DNA of 64,000 nucleotides from Neoroseomonas oryzicola (GTDB lineage: Bacteria; Pseudomonadota; Alphaproteobacteria; Acetobacterales; Acetobacteraceae), in assembly GCF_012163135.1 (NCBI RefSeq), contig NZ_JAAVUP010000001.1:248001-312000 (forward strand), read 5' to 3'. The notes beneath the pieces were generated by a model, which had not been told where the DNA came from, searched no databases, and worked only from the letters and a program-made list of their open reading frames with translations. Every line of letters begins with the position of its first letter. The first letter of the stretch is position 1. The position numbers were made by a program, and so were the translations under genes. Positions 7,826 through 15,938 of the stretch are shown here, one piece after another.

Positions 7826-9028
7826 TCACTTCGGCAGGGTCGCGAGGCCCTGTTCGAGATCCGCGATCAGGTCCGCCACATCCTCGAGCCCGATGTGGAT
7901 GCGGACGGTGAAGCCGCCGAGGTCGGGGCTCGTCGCCGTGCGGGTGATGAAGCCCGTGGTCGGCAGGGCGAGGCTTTCATACCCGCCCCAGGACGCGCCG
8001 ATGCCGAACAGCGCCAGGCTGTCGATGAAACGGAAGATCTCCGCTTCCGAGTAGCGCGGCTGGAACACCACGCCGAACAGGCTGCAGGACCCGGTGAAGT
8101 CGCGCGTGAACAGCGCGTGCTGCGGGTGGGACGGCAGCCCCGGATGCAGCACGCGCTGCACCTCCGGCCGGCCTTCGAACCAGCGCGCGACGGCCAGCCC
8201 GCTCTGTTCCTGCTGCTTCAGGCGCACGGCCATGGTGCGCGCGCCGCGCAGCGCCAGCCAGCAATCGTCGGGGGCGGCGAAATGCCCCATCTGGCTCGCC
8301 GCGCCACGGACGATGAGGAAGTCCTCCTCGGTGTTCGTGGTGATCGAGCCGAGCAGCACGTCCGAGTGCCCGCCGACATACTTGGTCAGCGCCTGGATCG
8401 ACACGTCCACGCCGTGCCGGAACGGCATGAAGTGATGAATGCCCCAGGTGTTGTCCATCAGCACCTTCGCACCGCGCGCATGGGCGACGCGGGCGAGGGC
8501 GGGGATGTCCTGCAGCTCGAAGGTGTGGCTGCCTGGGCTCTCGGTGTAGACGACCTTGGTGTTGGGCTTCATCAGCGCGGCGATGCCGGCCTCGTCGATC
8601 GCCGGGGCGTAGAAGGTCGTCTCGATGCCATAGGCGGCGAGCAGCCCGTTCGCGATGTTGCGCGCGGGGCCGTAGACGCTGTCGGGCATCAGGCAGTGGT
8701 CGCCGGCCTTGAGGTAGGCCATCAGCGGCACGGTCACGGCCGCGAGGCCGGTGCCGACCAGGGTGCAGCGCGTGCCGCCCTCGATCTCGCAGATGACGTC
8801 CTCGAGCGCGTAATGCGTCGGCCCGCCCTGCGTGCCGTAGGTCATGACGCGGTTGTAGCGGTCCTTGGCGAAGGACCGGCGGCTCTCGCAATCCGGATGC
8901 AGCACGGTCGATCCGCGATGCACCGCCGGGTTCACGAAGCCATGGGCATGCGTGCCGGCGCGGCCGGCATGGGACATCTGCGTCGCGAAGCGGTAGTCGT
9001 GACGCGGCTTGGAGACGTCGTCGGGCAT
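7826..9028 (-). CDS. metC: Cystathionine beta-lyase
   Basis: A 400-residue PLP enzyme of the Cys/Met-metabolism family. The PLP lysine is K216 in ALTKYVGGHSD. Other family marks are YGTQGGPTHYALE (64-76), SVYGP and DNTWG. MetC-type lyases split cystathionine to homocysteine, pyruvate and ammonia in methionine synthesis, and also degrade cysteine. The Trp-Gly-Gly-Tyr-Glu segment near the C-terminus is typical of the alphaproteobacterial MetC clade. The start at 9028 shares one base with the upstream sulfurtransferase stop (TGATG). It is last in the operon NUDIX-alaX-sseA-metC, which puts two cysteine/sulfur enzymes together. Confidence 0.9.
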   Translation of the reverse strand: MPDDVSKPRHDYRFATQMSHAGRAGTHAHGFVNPAVHRGSTVLHPDCESRRSFAKDRYNRVMTYGTQGGPTHYALEDVICEIEGGTRCTLVGTGLAAVTVPLMAYLKAGDHCLMPDSVYGPARNIANGLLAAYGIETTFYAPAIDEAGIAALMKPNTKVVYTESPGSHTFELQDIPALARVAHARGAKVLMDNTWGIHHFMPFRHGVDVSIQALTKYVGGHSDVLLGSITTNTEEDFLIVRGAASQMGHFAAPDDCWLALRGARTMAVRLKQQEQSGLAVARWFEGRPEVQRVLHPGLPSHPQHALFTRDFTGSCSLFGVVFQPRYSEAEIFRFIDSLALFGIGASWGGYESLALPTTGFITRTATSPDLGGFTVRIHIGLEDVADLIADLEQGLATLPK

Positions 9029-9879
9029 CAGGCGCTCTTTTCCTTGGTTGTTTCCGGGCGCGAAGCCCATTCGGTCCAGGAGCCGTCATAGACGGCGGGT
9101 TCGGGCAATCCGGCGCGCACCATGCCGAAGGCGATGACGCAGGCGGTCACACCCGAGCCGCAGGAGGTCACGACCGGCTTTCCGCCCGCCGCGCCCGCGG
9201 CGGCGAAGATGGCGCGCAGCGTCGCCGCGTCCTTCATCTTCCCGTCGGGGCCGGACATCTCGGTGGCCGGCACGTTGCCCGCCCCCGGCATGTGCCCGGA
9301 GGGCAGGCCCACGCGCGGTTCCGGCGCGGCGCCATCGAAGCGACCCTTGGCGCGCGCATCGAGGATGAGCGCCGAGCCGTCGGCGACGATCTGCTTGATG
9401 TCGCCGATGCCCTTCAGCATCGCGGCGCGGAAGTCGGGGATGAAGGTCGCGGCCGGCGGGGCAGGGGCATCGCCGGTCTCGACCGCGCGGCCCTCCTTCT
9501 TCCAGGCCGGCAGGCCGCCATCGAGCACTGCGACCTTGTCGTGGCCGAACAGCCGCATCATCCACCAGCCGCGCGGCGAGGATCGCAGCCCGTGCTGGTC
9601 GTAGAACACCACGCGGGTGTCGTTGGACACGCCGAGCGCACCCATCATCCGCGCGAACTTCGCCGGCGTCGGCACCATGTGCGGCAGGTCGGTCTCGTCA
9701 TCGGCGATGGCGTCGATGTCGAACATCCGCGCGCCCGGGATGTGCGCGGCGCGGAAGCCGTCATGCTTGTTGCCGGTCTCGTTCGGCAGGTAGGTCGAGC
9801 AGTCGAAGACGACCAGGTCCGGCTTGCCGAGTTCCCCGGCCAGCCATTCGGTCGATACCAGCATCTCCATCGGCGTCAT
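9028..9879 (-). CDS. sseA: 3-mercaptopyruvate sulfurtransferase
   Basis: A 283-residue two-domain rhodanese. The N-terminal inactive domain holds the CDCSTYLP-like substitute region. The C-terminal active domain has the catalytic loop C240-G-S-G-V-T, the CGSGVT motif diagnostic of mercaptopyruvate rather than thiosulfate sulfurtransferases. It moves sulfur from 3-mercaptopyruvate to cyanide, thiols or protein acceptors. The start at 9879 overlaps the alaX stop (ATGA); in-frame ATGs at 9870 and 9864 are less likely. Translational coupling to alaX and metC ties it to cysteine/methionine turnover. Confidence 0.92.
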   Translation of the reverse strand: MTPMEMLVSTEWLAGELGKPDLVVFDCSTYLPNETGNKHDGFRAAHIPGARMFDIDAIADDETDLPHMVPTPAKFARMMGALGVSNDTRVVFYDQHGLRSSPRGWWMMRLFGHDKVAVLDGGLPAWKKEGRAVETGDAPAPPAATFIPDFRAAMLKGIGDIKQIVADGSALILDARAKGRFDGAAPEPRVGLPSGHMPGAGNVPATEMSGPDGKMKDAATLRAIFAAAGAAGGKPVVTSCGSGVTACVIAFGMVRAGLPEPAVYDGSWTEWASRPETTKEKSA

Positions 9880-10598
9880 TCCCCCGCAAGCACCAGCGTC
9901 ACCCGCCGGTTCGCCTTGCCCTTGTTCTCGATCTTCGCAACCTCGACGCGGCCGATCTCCCCGGTGCGGCGCACATGGGTGCCGCCGCAGGGCTGGTAGT
10001 CGACCGGCGCCGCCGGATCCCCGATGCGCACCAGGCGGACGCGCCCCGACCCGCGCGGCGGCTGCACGGACAGGGTGCGCACCAGGCCCGGATTGGCGTC
10101 GAGCTCGGCCTCGGTGATCCAGGTCTCGCTGACGGGATGGTCCGCGGCGATCAGCGCGTTGAGCCCTTCGGTCAGGCTTTCCTTGGTCGGCGGATCCGGC
10201 AGGTCGAAGTCGAGGCGCGACTTGTCCGCCCCGATCTGCCCGCCGGTGACGCCCGCGCCCGGGATCAGGCTGCACAGCAGGTGCAGCGAGGTGTGCATGC
10301 GCATCAGCCGATGCCGCCGCGCCCAGTCCAGTACGGCCGTCACCTCGGCGCCGACCGGCGGCAGCGCGGCGTCCGGCGCGGGAACGTGCAGGACGGTGTC
10401 CTCGGGGCCCTTCAGCGTATCGGCGATGGCCATCTCGCCGCCCGCCCAGCGCAGCATGCCCACGTCGCCCGGCTGTCCGCCCGCGCGGGCGTAGAAGTTC
10501 GTGCGGTCGAGCACCACGCCCTCGGGCGTCGCGGCGACGACGCGCGCGGTGATCTCGCGCGCATAGGCATCGTCACGGAAGACGAGTTCGGTCGGCAT
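9876..10598 (-). CDS. AlaX-type alanyl-tRNA editing protein
   Basis: A 240-residue free-standing homologue of the AlaRS editing domain, which hydrolyses Ser- or Gly-mischarged tRNA-Ala in trans. Zinc-site residues H102 and H106 (HTSLH) and C204 and H208 (CGGTH) are intact. The N-terminal part (FYARAGGQPGD, residues 35-45) matches AlaRS. At this length it is the AlaX-II/M-like form with the N-terminal glycine-rich barrel. The start at 10598 directly abuts the NUDIX stop. Its place with metC and sseA may reflect quality control when cysteine/serine pools shift, which is inference. Confidence 0.9.
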   Translation of the reverse strand: MPTELVFRDDAYAREITARVVAATPEGVVLDRTNFYARAGGQPGDVGMLRWAGGEMAIADTLKGPEDTVLHVPAPDAALPPVGAEVTAVLDWARRHRLMRMHTSLHLLCSLIPGAGVTGGQIGADKSRLDFDLPDPPTKESLTEGLNALIAADHPVSETWITEAELDANPGLVRTLSVQPPRGSGRVRLVRIGDPAAPVDYQPCGGTHVRRTGEIGRVEVAKIENKGKANRRVTLVLAGE

Positions 10599-11240
10599 TC
10601 AGGCGGTCCAGTCCTTGAGCATCGCCGCGCGCCGGCGGGCGAAGGCCGAAAGGCACAGCGCGCCGGTGGCGTTGCAGATGCGGTTGTCGTCGAGCATGGC
10701 CAGCGCGTCCTCGGCCGGAAGTACGCTCAGGCGGATGTCCTCGTGCTCGTGCTCGAGCCCGTGGTGCCCGACCACGCCCGTTTCCGGCAGACGCACGCGG
10801 GCGAGGAAGAGGCTGATCGTCTCGTCGCAGCCGCCCTGGGTCAGGATGTAGCGGCCGAGCGGGACGACGCGGTCGGGCTCGAGGCCCGTCTCCTCATGCA
10901 GTTCGCGGCGCACGGCCTCGACGGGATCCTCGCCGTCCTCGAGCAGGCCGGCAGGGCATTCCACCATCACCGGCGGCAGGCCGGCGGCGAGCGCAGGCAG
11001 GCGGAACTGCTCGATCAGCGCGACGCGGTCCGCCCAGGGGTCCCAGGGCAGTACGGCCACGGCCGCGCCGCGGCGGAGCAACTCCCAGGTCTGCACGCCG
11101 CCTTCGCCGCCATCGAAGCGGCGCTTGCGGAAGCGGATGCGCTGCACGGGGAAGCGGCCGTCCCAGACCACCTCCTCCGAGAGCACCGTCACGTCGGGAT
11201 GCGCCGGGATCGGCTTCGCCTTCGGGTGTCTGGCGTTCAT
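10599..11240 (-). CDS. NUDIX hydrolase, ADP-ribose pyrophosphatase type
   Basis: A 213-residue protein with the complete Nudix box (GLLEDGEDPVEAVRRELHEE, about residues 98-117, then TGL). The fold around it, with GRYILTQGGCDETISLFLA before the C-terminal helix, resembles the NudF/ADP-ribose pyrophosphatase branch, which cleaves ADP-sugars to AMP and a sugar phosphate. It heads the operon with alaX, sseA and metC. The 71-bp spacer to the divergent exporter gene must hold both promoters; no clear boxes were recognised. Confidence 0.82.
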   Translation of the reverse strand: MNARHPKAKPIPAHPDVTVLSEEVVWDGRFPVQRIRFRKRRFDGGEGGVQTWELLRRGAAVAVLPWDPWADRVALIEQFRLPALAAGLPPVMVECPAGLLEDGEDPVEAVRRELHEETGLEPDRVVPLGRYILTQGGCDETISLFLARVRLPETGVVGHHGLEHEHEDIRLSVLPAEDALAMLDDNRICNATGALCLSAFARRRAAMLKDWTA

Positions 11241-11311
11241 GCGGGCCGGACCCTACCCTTGGCCGCCCGGCCCGTCCATGCACCGGGGCGCAGGGGAGGG
11301 CAGCAGCCAGG

Positions 11312-12244
11312 ATGGAGAAGGCCAGCAGCGGCACGAGCGGGACCGCCCCCGCCGACCCGCAGGCGCGCACCCGCGCCCAGCGCCGCGCCATCCTCCTCGT
11401 CCTGCTGGCGACGGCCGCCTTCTCGCTCGCCGCTGCCTGCGCCAAGACGATCGGCGCCGGCGTGCCGGTCGCCGAGGTCATCCTGTTCCGCAACCTGTTC
11501 GCCATCCCCGCGCTGCTGCCCGTGGTGCTGGCCAGCGGCGGTCTCGCCGCGCTCGCGACCCGCAACCCGATGAGCCACGCCGCGCGCACGGTCTTCGGCA
11601 TGATGGGCATGGTCGGCGCCTTCTACGGCTACGTGCACCTGCCGATCGCGACGGTCACCGCGCTCGGCTTCACCATGCCGCTGTTCCTCACGGTGCTCTC
11701 GGTTCCGTTGCTGGGGGAGTCGGTCGGCTGGCGCCGCGGCCTTGCCGTGCTCGTCGGCTTCGCCGGCGTTCTGATGATGGTCCGCCCCGGCGGGGCGGCG
11801 ATGGAGGGAGCGGGGCTCGCCATCACGCTCTGCCTGCTCGGATCGGTCGGCTGGGCGCTGGCGATGATCACCATCCGCCGCATGGGCGAGGCCGGGGAGA
11901 GTTCCGTCGCCATCGTCTTCTGGTTCGCGGTGGGGTCCGCGGTGCTGGCGGGCATCGCCGCACTGCCTGGCTGGGTCTGGCCGAGCCTGACCGAATGGGC
12001 GCTGCTGCTGGGGATCGGGTTGATCTCGGCGCTCGCGCAGGTGGTGATGACGACCGCCTACCGCACCGGCGAGACGACGCTTCTCGCGCCCTTCGAATAC
12101 GCCGCGATCATCTGGACGACGGCGCTTGGCGCCTTCGTCTGGGCGGAACTTCCGGATGGATGGGACTTCGCGGGGATCTGCGTGCTGGTTGGCGCAGGGA
12201 TCTACATCTGGCACCGCGAAGTCACGCTCGGCGTGAAGCGATGA
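11312..12244 (+). CDS. DMT superfamily EamA transporter
   Basis: A 310-residue membrane protein with about ten hydrophobic segments arranged as two EamA repeats. The second repeat begins near GAGLAITLCLLGSVGWALAM. The first 25 residues are hydrophilic. Drug/metabolite transporters export amino acids, metabolites or toxic compounds; substrate unknown. The RhaT/YdcZ-like FRNLFAIPALLPV segment in helix 2 is typical. It is divergent from the NUDIX operon and followed 122 bp later by an AraC-type regulator on the same strand, which may or may not control it. Confidence 0.85.
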   Translation: MEKASSGTSGTAPADPQARTRAQRRAILLVLLATAAFSLAAACAKTIGAGVPVAEVILFRNLFAIPALLPVVLASGGLAALATRNPMSHAARTVFGMMGMVGAFYGYVHLPIATVTALGFTMPLFLTVLSVPLLGESVGWRRGLAVLVGFAGVLMMVRPGGAAMEGAGLAITLCLLGSVGWALAMITIRRMGEAGESSVAIVFWFAVGSAVLAGIAALPGWVWPSLTEWALLLGIGLISALAQVVMTTAYRTGETTLLAPFEYAAIIWTTALGAFVWAELPDGWDFAGICVLVGAGIYIWHREVTLGVKR

Positions 12245-12366
12245 CGATCGCGTGATGTTCCGGCGCGTCCTTCCCCTTGGGGCAGTTTATTCTTGAACCG
12301 GCGGTGCCCGTTCCCGTCCAGTGACTTCCTGCGAAGCGCCTGAATTCCTTACGAAAGCACGGCCGC

Positions 12367-13482
12367 ATGAACGAGGTCTCAGCGCGACTGCCGCGTCCCG
12401 GTGCGGATGCGGCCCGCCTGTCCACCGCCGGTGCCGAGCAGCGGGGCGCCGCGCTGCGTCCGGTCGTCGTCTCCACCGCCGCCCTGCCGCCGGAACGGCA
12501 GTTCGATGCCTGGCGTTCGCTGAGCGTCCCCTACCTCGACGGCGTGAAGGTGCATGAGCGCGCCGCGCCCGGCTTTCCCGCGACCGGGACGGCGCTCGGC
12601 TTCGGGCCCTTCATGTTCTATGGCGCGACGCTGCCGGCCTACGATTACGGCCGCACCGCCGCGCGCATCCGGCGCGATTCCCTCGACCACTGGATCATCG
12701 CCGTCTGCCGCCGCGGCCTGCACCGGCAGAGCGGCTGCGGCGCCGATGTCGAGTTTCGCCCCGGCATCCCTTACGTCCTCAGCATGGCCCGCCCCTTCGA
12801 GGCCGAGCGGCGGGGGGAGGAGATCGAGTGGCTCTCTCTCTTCGTCGCGCGCGACGCGGTGCCGGAGCTCGAGCCCGCGTTGTCCGCCGCGCTCTACCGA
12901 CCGATCGAGACGCCCTTCGGCCGCATCCTCGCCGACTTCCTGGCGACGCTGGGCCGGGAGGCGACGGCACTGACCGCCGCCGACCTGTCGCGCCTGGTCG
13001 AGACCACGCGCAGCCTGCTCGGCGCCGCCGTTACCTCGGTGACCACGGAGGACGGACAGGGCGCAACGCTGCTCGAACCGCTGCACCTCGCGCGCGTGCG
13101 GCGGATCATCCGGGAGAACCTCGGCGCGGCGACACTTGGCCCCGCGCGGCTGTGCGCCCTCGCGGGGATCTCACGCTCGGCGCTCTACCGGCTGTTCGAA
13201 CCGCTTGGCGGCGTCGCGTCGGCGATCCAGCAGGAACGGCTCGCCCTCGCGCACCGCCTCCTCTCCGATCCGGAGGAGCGGCGCGGCATCGCCCAGATCG
13301 CCGAGGCGGCGGGCTTCTTCGATCCCTCGACCTTCAGCCGGGCCTTCCGGCGGGAATTCGGCATCGCGCCGCGCGACCTGCGTGCCGAGGCCTTGGCCGG
13401 CATCGCGCCCTTGCCGCGGTCCGTGCGGCGCGGCGACGGTGCGGATCGCGGCTGCCTAGTGGACCTGCTGCGCGCGCTCTGA
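12367..13482 (+). CDS. AraC family transcriptional regulator
   Basis: A 371-residue regulator. The N-terminal half looks like the AraC-binding-like domain (PF14525 type, residues about 60-210, with SMARPFEAERRG). The C-terminal half carries two helix-turn-helix motifs: LCALAGISRSALYRLFE (first) and IAQIAEAAGFFDPSTFSRAF (second, residues about 310-345), followed by the family hallmark FRREFGIAPRDLR. The 122-bp upstream gap is slightly AT-richer (GGCAGTTTATTCTTGAA) and is the likely promoter. Targets unknown; the DMT exporter upstream is a candidate. Confidence 0.88.
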   Translation: MNEVSARLPRPGADAARLSTAGAEQRGAALRPVVVSTAALPPERQFDAWRSLSVPYLDGVKVHERAAPGFPATGTALGFGPFMFYGATLPAYDYGRTAARIRRDSLDHWIIAVCRRGLHRQSGCGADVEFRPGIPYVLSMARPFEAERRGEEIEWLSLFVARDAVPELEPALSAALYRPIETPFGRILADFLATLGREATALTAADLSRLVETTRSLLGAAVTSVTTEDGQGATLLEPLHLARVRRIIRENLGAATLGPARLCALAGISRSALYRLFEPLGGVASAIQQERLALAHRLLSDPEERRGIAQIAEAAGFFDPSTFSRAFRREFGIAPRDLRAEALAGIAPLPRSVRRGDGADRGCLVDLLRAL

Positions 13483-13488
13483 ACCGCC

Positions 13489-13980
13489 CTATTCCGGCTC
13501 GGCCGACGCAAGGTGCAGCAGCGCGATGCCGATGAAGGTGAGGAACATCGCGGCATTCGCCTGGCCGTTCCATTCCCGCGACTGCCACATCGAGAACCAC
13601 TCGCCGGCGACGACGAGGAAGCCGAAGCCGTAGAGCACCGCGCCCGCCGTGAGGCCCAGGATCGCCGGCGCGCGGGCCGCGTTCCACGCTGCGCCCGTGC
13701 CCGCCCGCGCGCCCCACAGCCGCGCGACGCCGAACCACAGCAGCGCCGCCGTGCCCACCTGCCAGGCGATGATCGCGGCATAGGCCGCATGATGCGCCCA
13801 GGGCGTGGTGATCGCCCGCCACATCACGCCCGGCGAGCGGAAGGTCGTGTCCATCGACATGACGTGCTGCACGAAGGCGAAGTTGGTGCCGTAGTCGGTG
13901 ATGTTGCCGAAGGCGATCAGGCTGAAGAATGCCGCGAGCGATGCGGTCAGCGCGATGCGGGACAGGCGCAGCGCCGTCAT
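13489..13980 (-). CDS. DUF2165-like small integral membrane protein
   Basis: A 163-residue protein with four hydrophobic segments. Features such as NITDYGTNFAFVQHVMSMDTT early on and GEWFSMWQSREWNGQ in the last third match the DUF2165 (predicted small integral membrane protein) family. Function unknown. It is the last gene of a minus-strand run (ParA, CopD-like, GNAT, DUF2165) and begins 5 nt after the acetyltransferase stop. It converges on the AraC gene with 6 nt between stops. Confidence 0.8.
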   Translation of the reverse strand: MTALRLSRIALTASLAAFFSLIAFGNITDYGTNFAFVQHVMSMDTTFRSPGVMWRAITTPWAHHAAYAAIIAWQVGTAALLWFGVARLWGARAGTGAAWNAARAPAILGLTAGAVLYGFGFLVVAGEWFSMWQSREWNGQANAAMFLTFIGIALLHLASAEPE

Positions 13981-13985
13981 GGTGG

Positions 13986-14435
13986 CTACAGCGCCTTGCG
14001 GAACCAGACGCGGGCATGGCCCGCGGGCATCCCCTCCAGCCGGCCGAACTCGACATACCCGTTCGTCTGCCAGAAGCCCGGCGCCTGGAAGGAGAAGGTG
14101 TCGGTATAGGCGTTGGTGCAGCCGCGGTCGCGCGCCACGGCCTCGGCGCGCTTCAGCAGGTCGGCGCCGACGCCCTGGCCGCGCAGGTCGGGGCTCAGCC
14201 ACAGCCAGTCGATGAACAGCCAGCCCCAGAAGGTCAGGCCGAGCAGCCCGCCGAGCGTCTTGCCCTCGGCGTCCTGGACCAGCAGCGTCACCGGCTCGCG
14301 GTCGTAGGACCCGCCCATCGCCTGGTTGAAGTCGTGCAGGCCGCGCTGGATGGCGCCGACCGCCTCGAATTCCGGCGCGGCGTCCTCGACGATCTCGATG
14401 CCCTTGAGGCGGGGCTTGCGGGTCCGCACGCTCAT
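13986..14435 (-). CDS. GNAT family N-acetyltransferase
   Basis: A 149-residue acetyltransferase with acetyl-CoA loop LSPDLRGQGVGADLLKRAE (about residues 80-98) and the ending GYVEFGRLEGMPAGH, like the subgroup that includes small-molecule N-acetyltransferases annotated next to membrane proteins. The start at 14435 overlaps the upstream membrane-protein stop (ATGA). Substrate unknown. Confidence 0.82.
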   Translation of the reverse strand: MSVRTRKPRLKGIEIVEDAAPEFEAVGAIQRGLHDFNQAMGGSYDREPVTLLVQDAEGKTLGGLLGLTFWGWLFIDWLWLSPDLRGQGVGADLLKRAEAVARDRGCTNAYTDTFSFQAPGFWQTNGYVEFGRLEGMPAGHARVWFRKAL

Positions 14436-14893
14436 CCGCCGAAACGTCCCCAGGCGGCGACCGCGACGGTCAGCACGCCGATACCGAGGTTCGCCGTCAC
14501 GCCGAGCCGGATGCGGTTCATCGCCGCGGCGGCATCGGCCGTGCGGCCGTCGGCGATCGCCGCGCGCATCGCCTTCCACGGCACCATCGTCACGTAGAGG
14601 AAGACGCCCGTCATCACGATGCCGGTCAGGTTCATCAGGTGCACATGCCAGACGCTCGCGCCGAAGCCCCAATAGGACAGTCCGAAGATGGTCCAGCCGG
14701 TCAGCAGGATGATCGGCACCACGTGCCACAGGACGCGGAAGAAGCGCCGGAAGACTTCCTGCATCAGCGCGAGGCGCTGCGGGCCTTCCAGCACCCCATG
14801 CGCGGCGGGGCGCAGCACCAGGATCGCGAAGGCCATGCCGCCCACCCAGAGGACGGCGCCGAGCACGTGCAGGACATAGAGGATGGTCGCCAT
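14432..14893 (-). CDS. CopD-like integral membrane protein
   Basis: A 153-residue protein with four hydrophobic segments, beginning MATILYVLHVLGAVLWVGGMAF, a pattern typical of CopD/PcoD-domain and related DUF membrane proteins with conserved histidines in helices 1 and 3 (H9, H57, H83 and H85 region). CopD proteins take part in copper import, but single-domain homologues often have unknown roles. It starts 9 nt after the ParA-like stop and overlaps the GNAT start. No copper genes are nearby, so copper transport is only a family-based guess. Confidence 0.65.
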   Translation of the reverse strand: MATILYVLHVLGAVLWVGGMAFAILVLRPAAHGVLEGPQRLALMQEVFRRFFRVLWHVVPIILLTGWTIFGLSYWGFGASVWHVHLMNLTGIVMTGVFLYVTMVPWKAMRAAIADGRTADAAAAMNRIRLGVTANLGIGVLTVAVAAWGRFGG

Positions 14894-14902
14894 GCGGACG
14901 CC

Positions 14903-15526
14903 CTACGCGCCCCGCAGCGCGGCGGCAAGGGCGCGCATCTCCTCGGCCGCGACGCCCTTGGGCGCCGCCTCCACCGCGCCGAGCCCGGCCATGAAGGCCT
15001 GTGCGAAGGCGGTCCGGTTGCCGATGGTCGCATCCGCGAGCGGCAGGCCGCGGTCCCGGATCGCCGCCGTCACGCTGTCGAGCAGGCGGCCGGAGGCAGG
15101 CGCACGGTTCAGCACCAGCAGCACCCTGCGCCCTTCCTTCTTCGCGAGGTCGAGCGTCGCATCCATCGACCACAGGTCGGCTGCCGAGGGCTGCAGCGGC
15201 ACCAGCACCAGGTCGGAGGACCGGATCGCGACACGCGCATCGGTGTCGTCATGCGGCGCGGTGTCGAGCAGCACCACGTCGCTGTCCCGCCGCAGCCGGT
15301 CAAGGATGCCGGGCACGCGCCAGCCCGACGGCGCTTCGAAATGCAGCGGCCGCGCCTTGGCCGAGCGGCCGCGCAATTCGTCCCAGCGGGCGAGGCTGTG
15401 CTGGGGGTCGACGTCGATCAGCGCCACGCGCTGCCCCTGTTCGGCATAGGCGGTGGCGAGGTTGGCGGCGATGGTCGACTTGCCCGCGCCGCCCTTGCGC
15501 TGGGCTACGGCGATGACGAAGGCCAT
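14903..15526 (-). CDS. Orphan ParA family ATPase
   Basis: A 207-residue ParA/MinD-type ATPase with deviant Walker A KGGAGKSTIA (residues 11-20), switch I/Walker B LIDVDPQHS and LLDTAPHDD. It has no N-terminal DNA-binding extension and no ParB or parS nearby, so it is an orphan of the small type used to position proteins or clusters on the nucleoid or membrane. The start at 15526 is the first Met before the Walker region. It lies between the sulfite dehydrogenase genes and a set of small membrane-protein genes, with no obvious cargo. Confidence 0.85.
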   Translation of the reverse strand: MAFVIAVAQRKGGAGKSTIAANLATAYAEQGQRVALIDVDPQHSLARWDELRGRSAKARPLHFEAPSGWRVPGILDRLRRDSDVVLLDTAPHDDTDARVAIRSSDLVLVPLQPSAADLWSMDATLDLAKKEGRRVLLVLNRAPASGRLLDSVTAAIRDRGLPLADATIGNRTAFAQAFMAGLGAVEAAPKGVAAEEMRALAAALRGA

Positions 15527-15581
15527 GAGCGACTCCGGTGACGGCGGCGCAGCATACCAGGGTGCGCCGCCGGTCGCGCCG

Positions 15582-15938
15582 TCAGTCGAGGAAGGGGTTC
15601 CGCCCGCCCCGCGTCCGCGGCCCGTAATGCTGCGCAAGGTAGTTGACGATGGTCTCGCGGAATTCGCCCTCGAGCGGGTTCATGCCCTGCTTCTCGGCCA
15701 TCCAGTCCATCAACTCGTCCCAGCGCTCGCGAGAGAAGGCGCTGCGGCGGATCAGCGCCGTGTTGTGGCAGACGGTGCAGTAGGCGAATGTTTCCGACCG
15801 GCCTTCGCCCTCGGCGAGGACGGTTTCCTCCTCCTGCGGGGCGGTGAAGCCGGCCTGGCCCGGCGCGTTGCCCTGGGCGAGGGCCGCCGCGACGGCGCCG
15901 AAGGCCAGCGCCGCCGTCGCGATCGACAGCTTCCGCAT
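15582..15938 (-). CDS. sorB: Sulfite dehydrogenase cytochrome c subunit
   Basis: A 118-residue periplasmic c-type cytochrome. Signal peptide ends near LAQG, and there is one heme site C54-T-V-C57-H58. The C-terminal half has WDELMDWMAEKQGM with a likely Met axial ligand. In SorAB enzymes this subunit takes electrons from the molybdenum subunit to cytochrome c and the respiratory chain. The start shares one base with the sorA stop (TGATG). Its small size and pairing support SorB over other monoheme cytochromes. Confidence 0.88.
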   Translation of the reverse strand: MRKLSIATAALAFGAVAAALAQGNAPGQAGFTAPQEEETVLAEGEGRSETFAYCTVCHNTALIRRSAFSRERWDELMDWMAEKQGMNPLEGEFRETIVNYLAQHYGPRTRGGRNPFLD

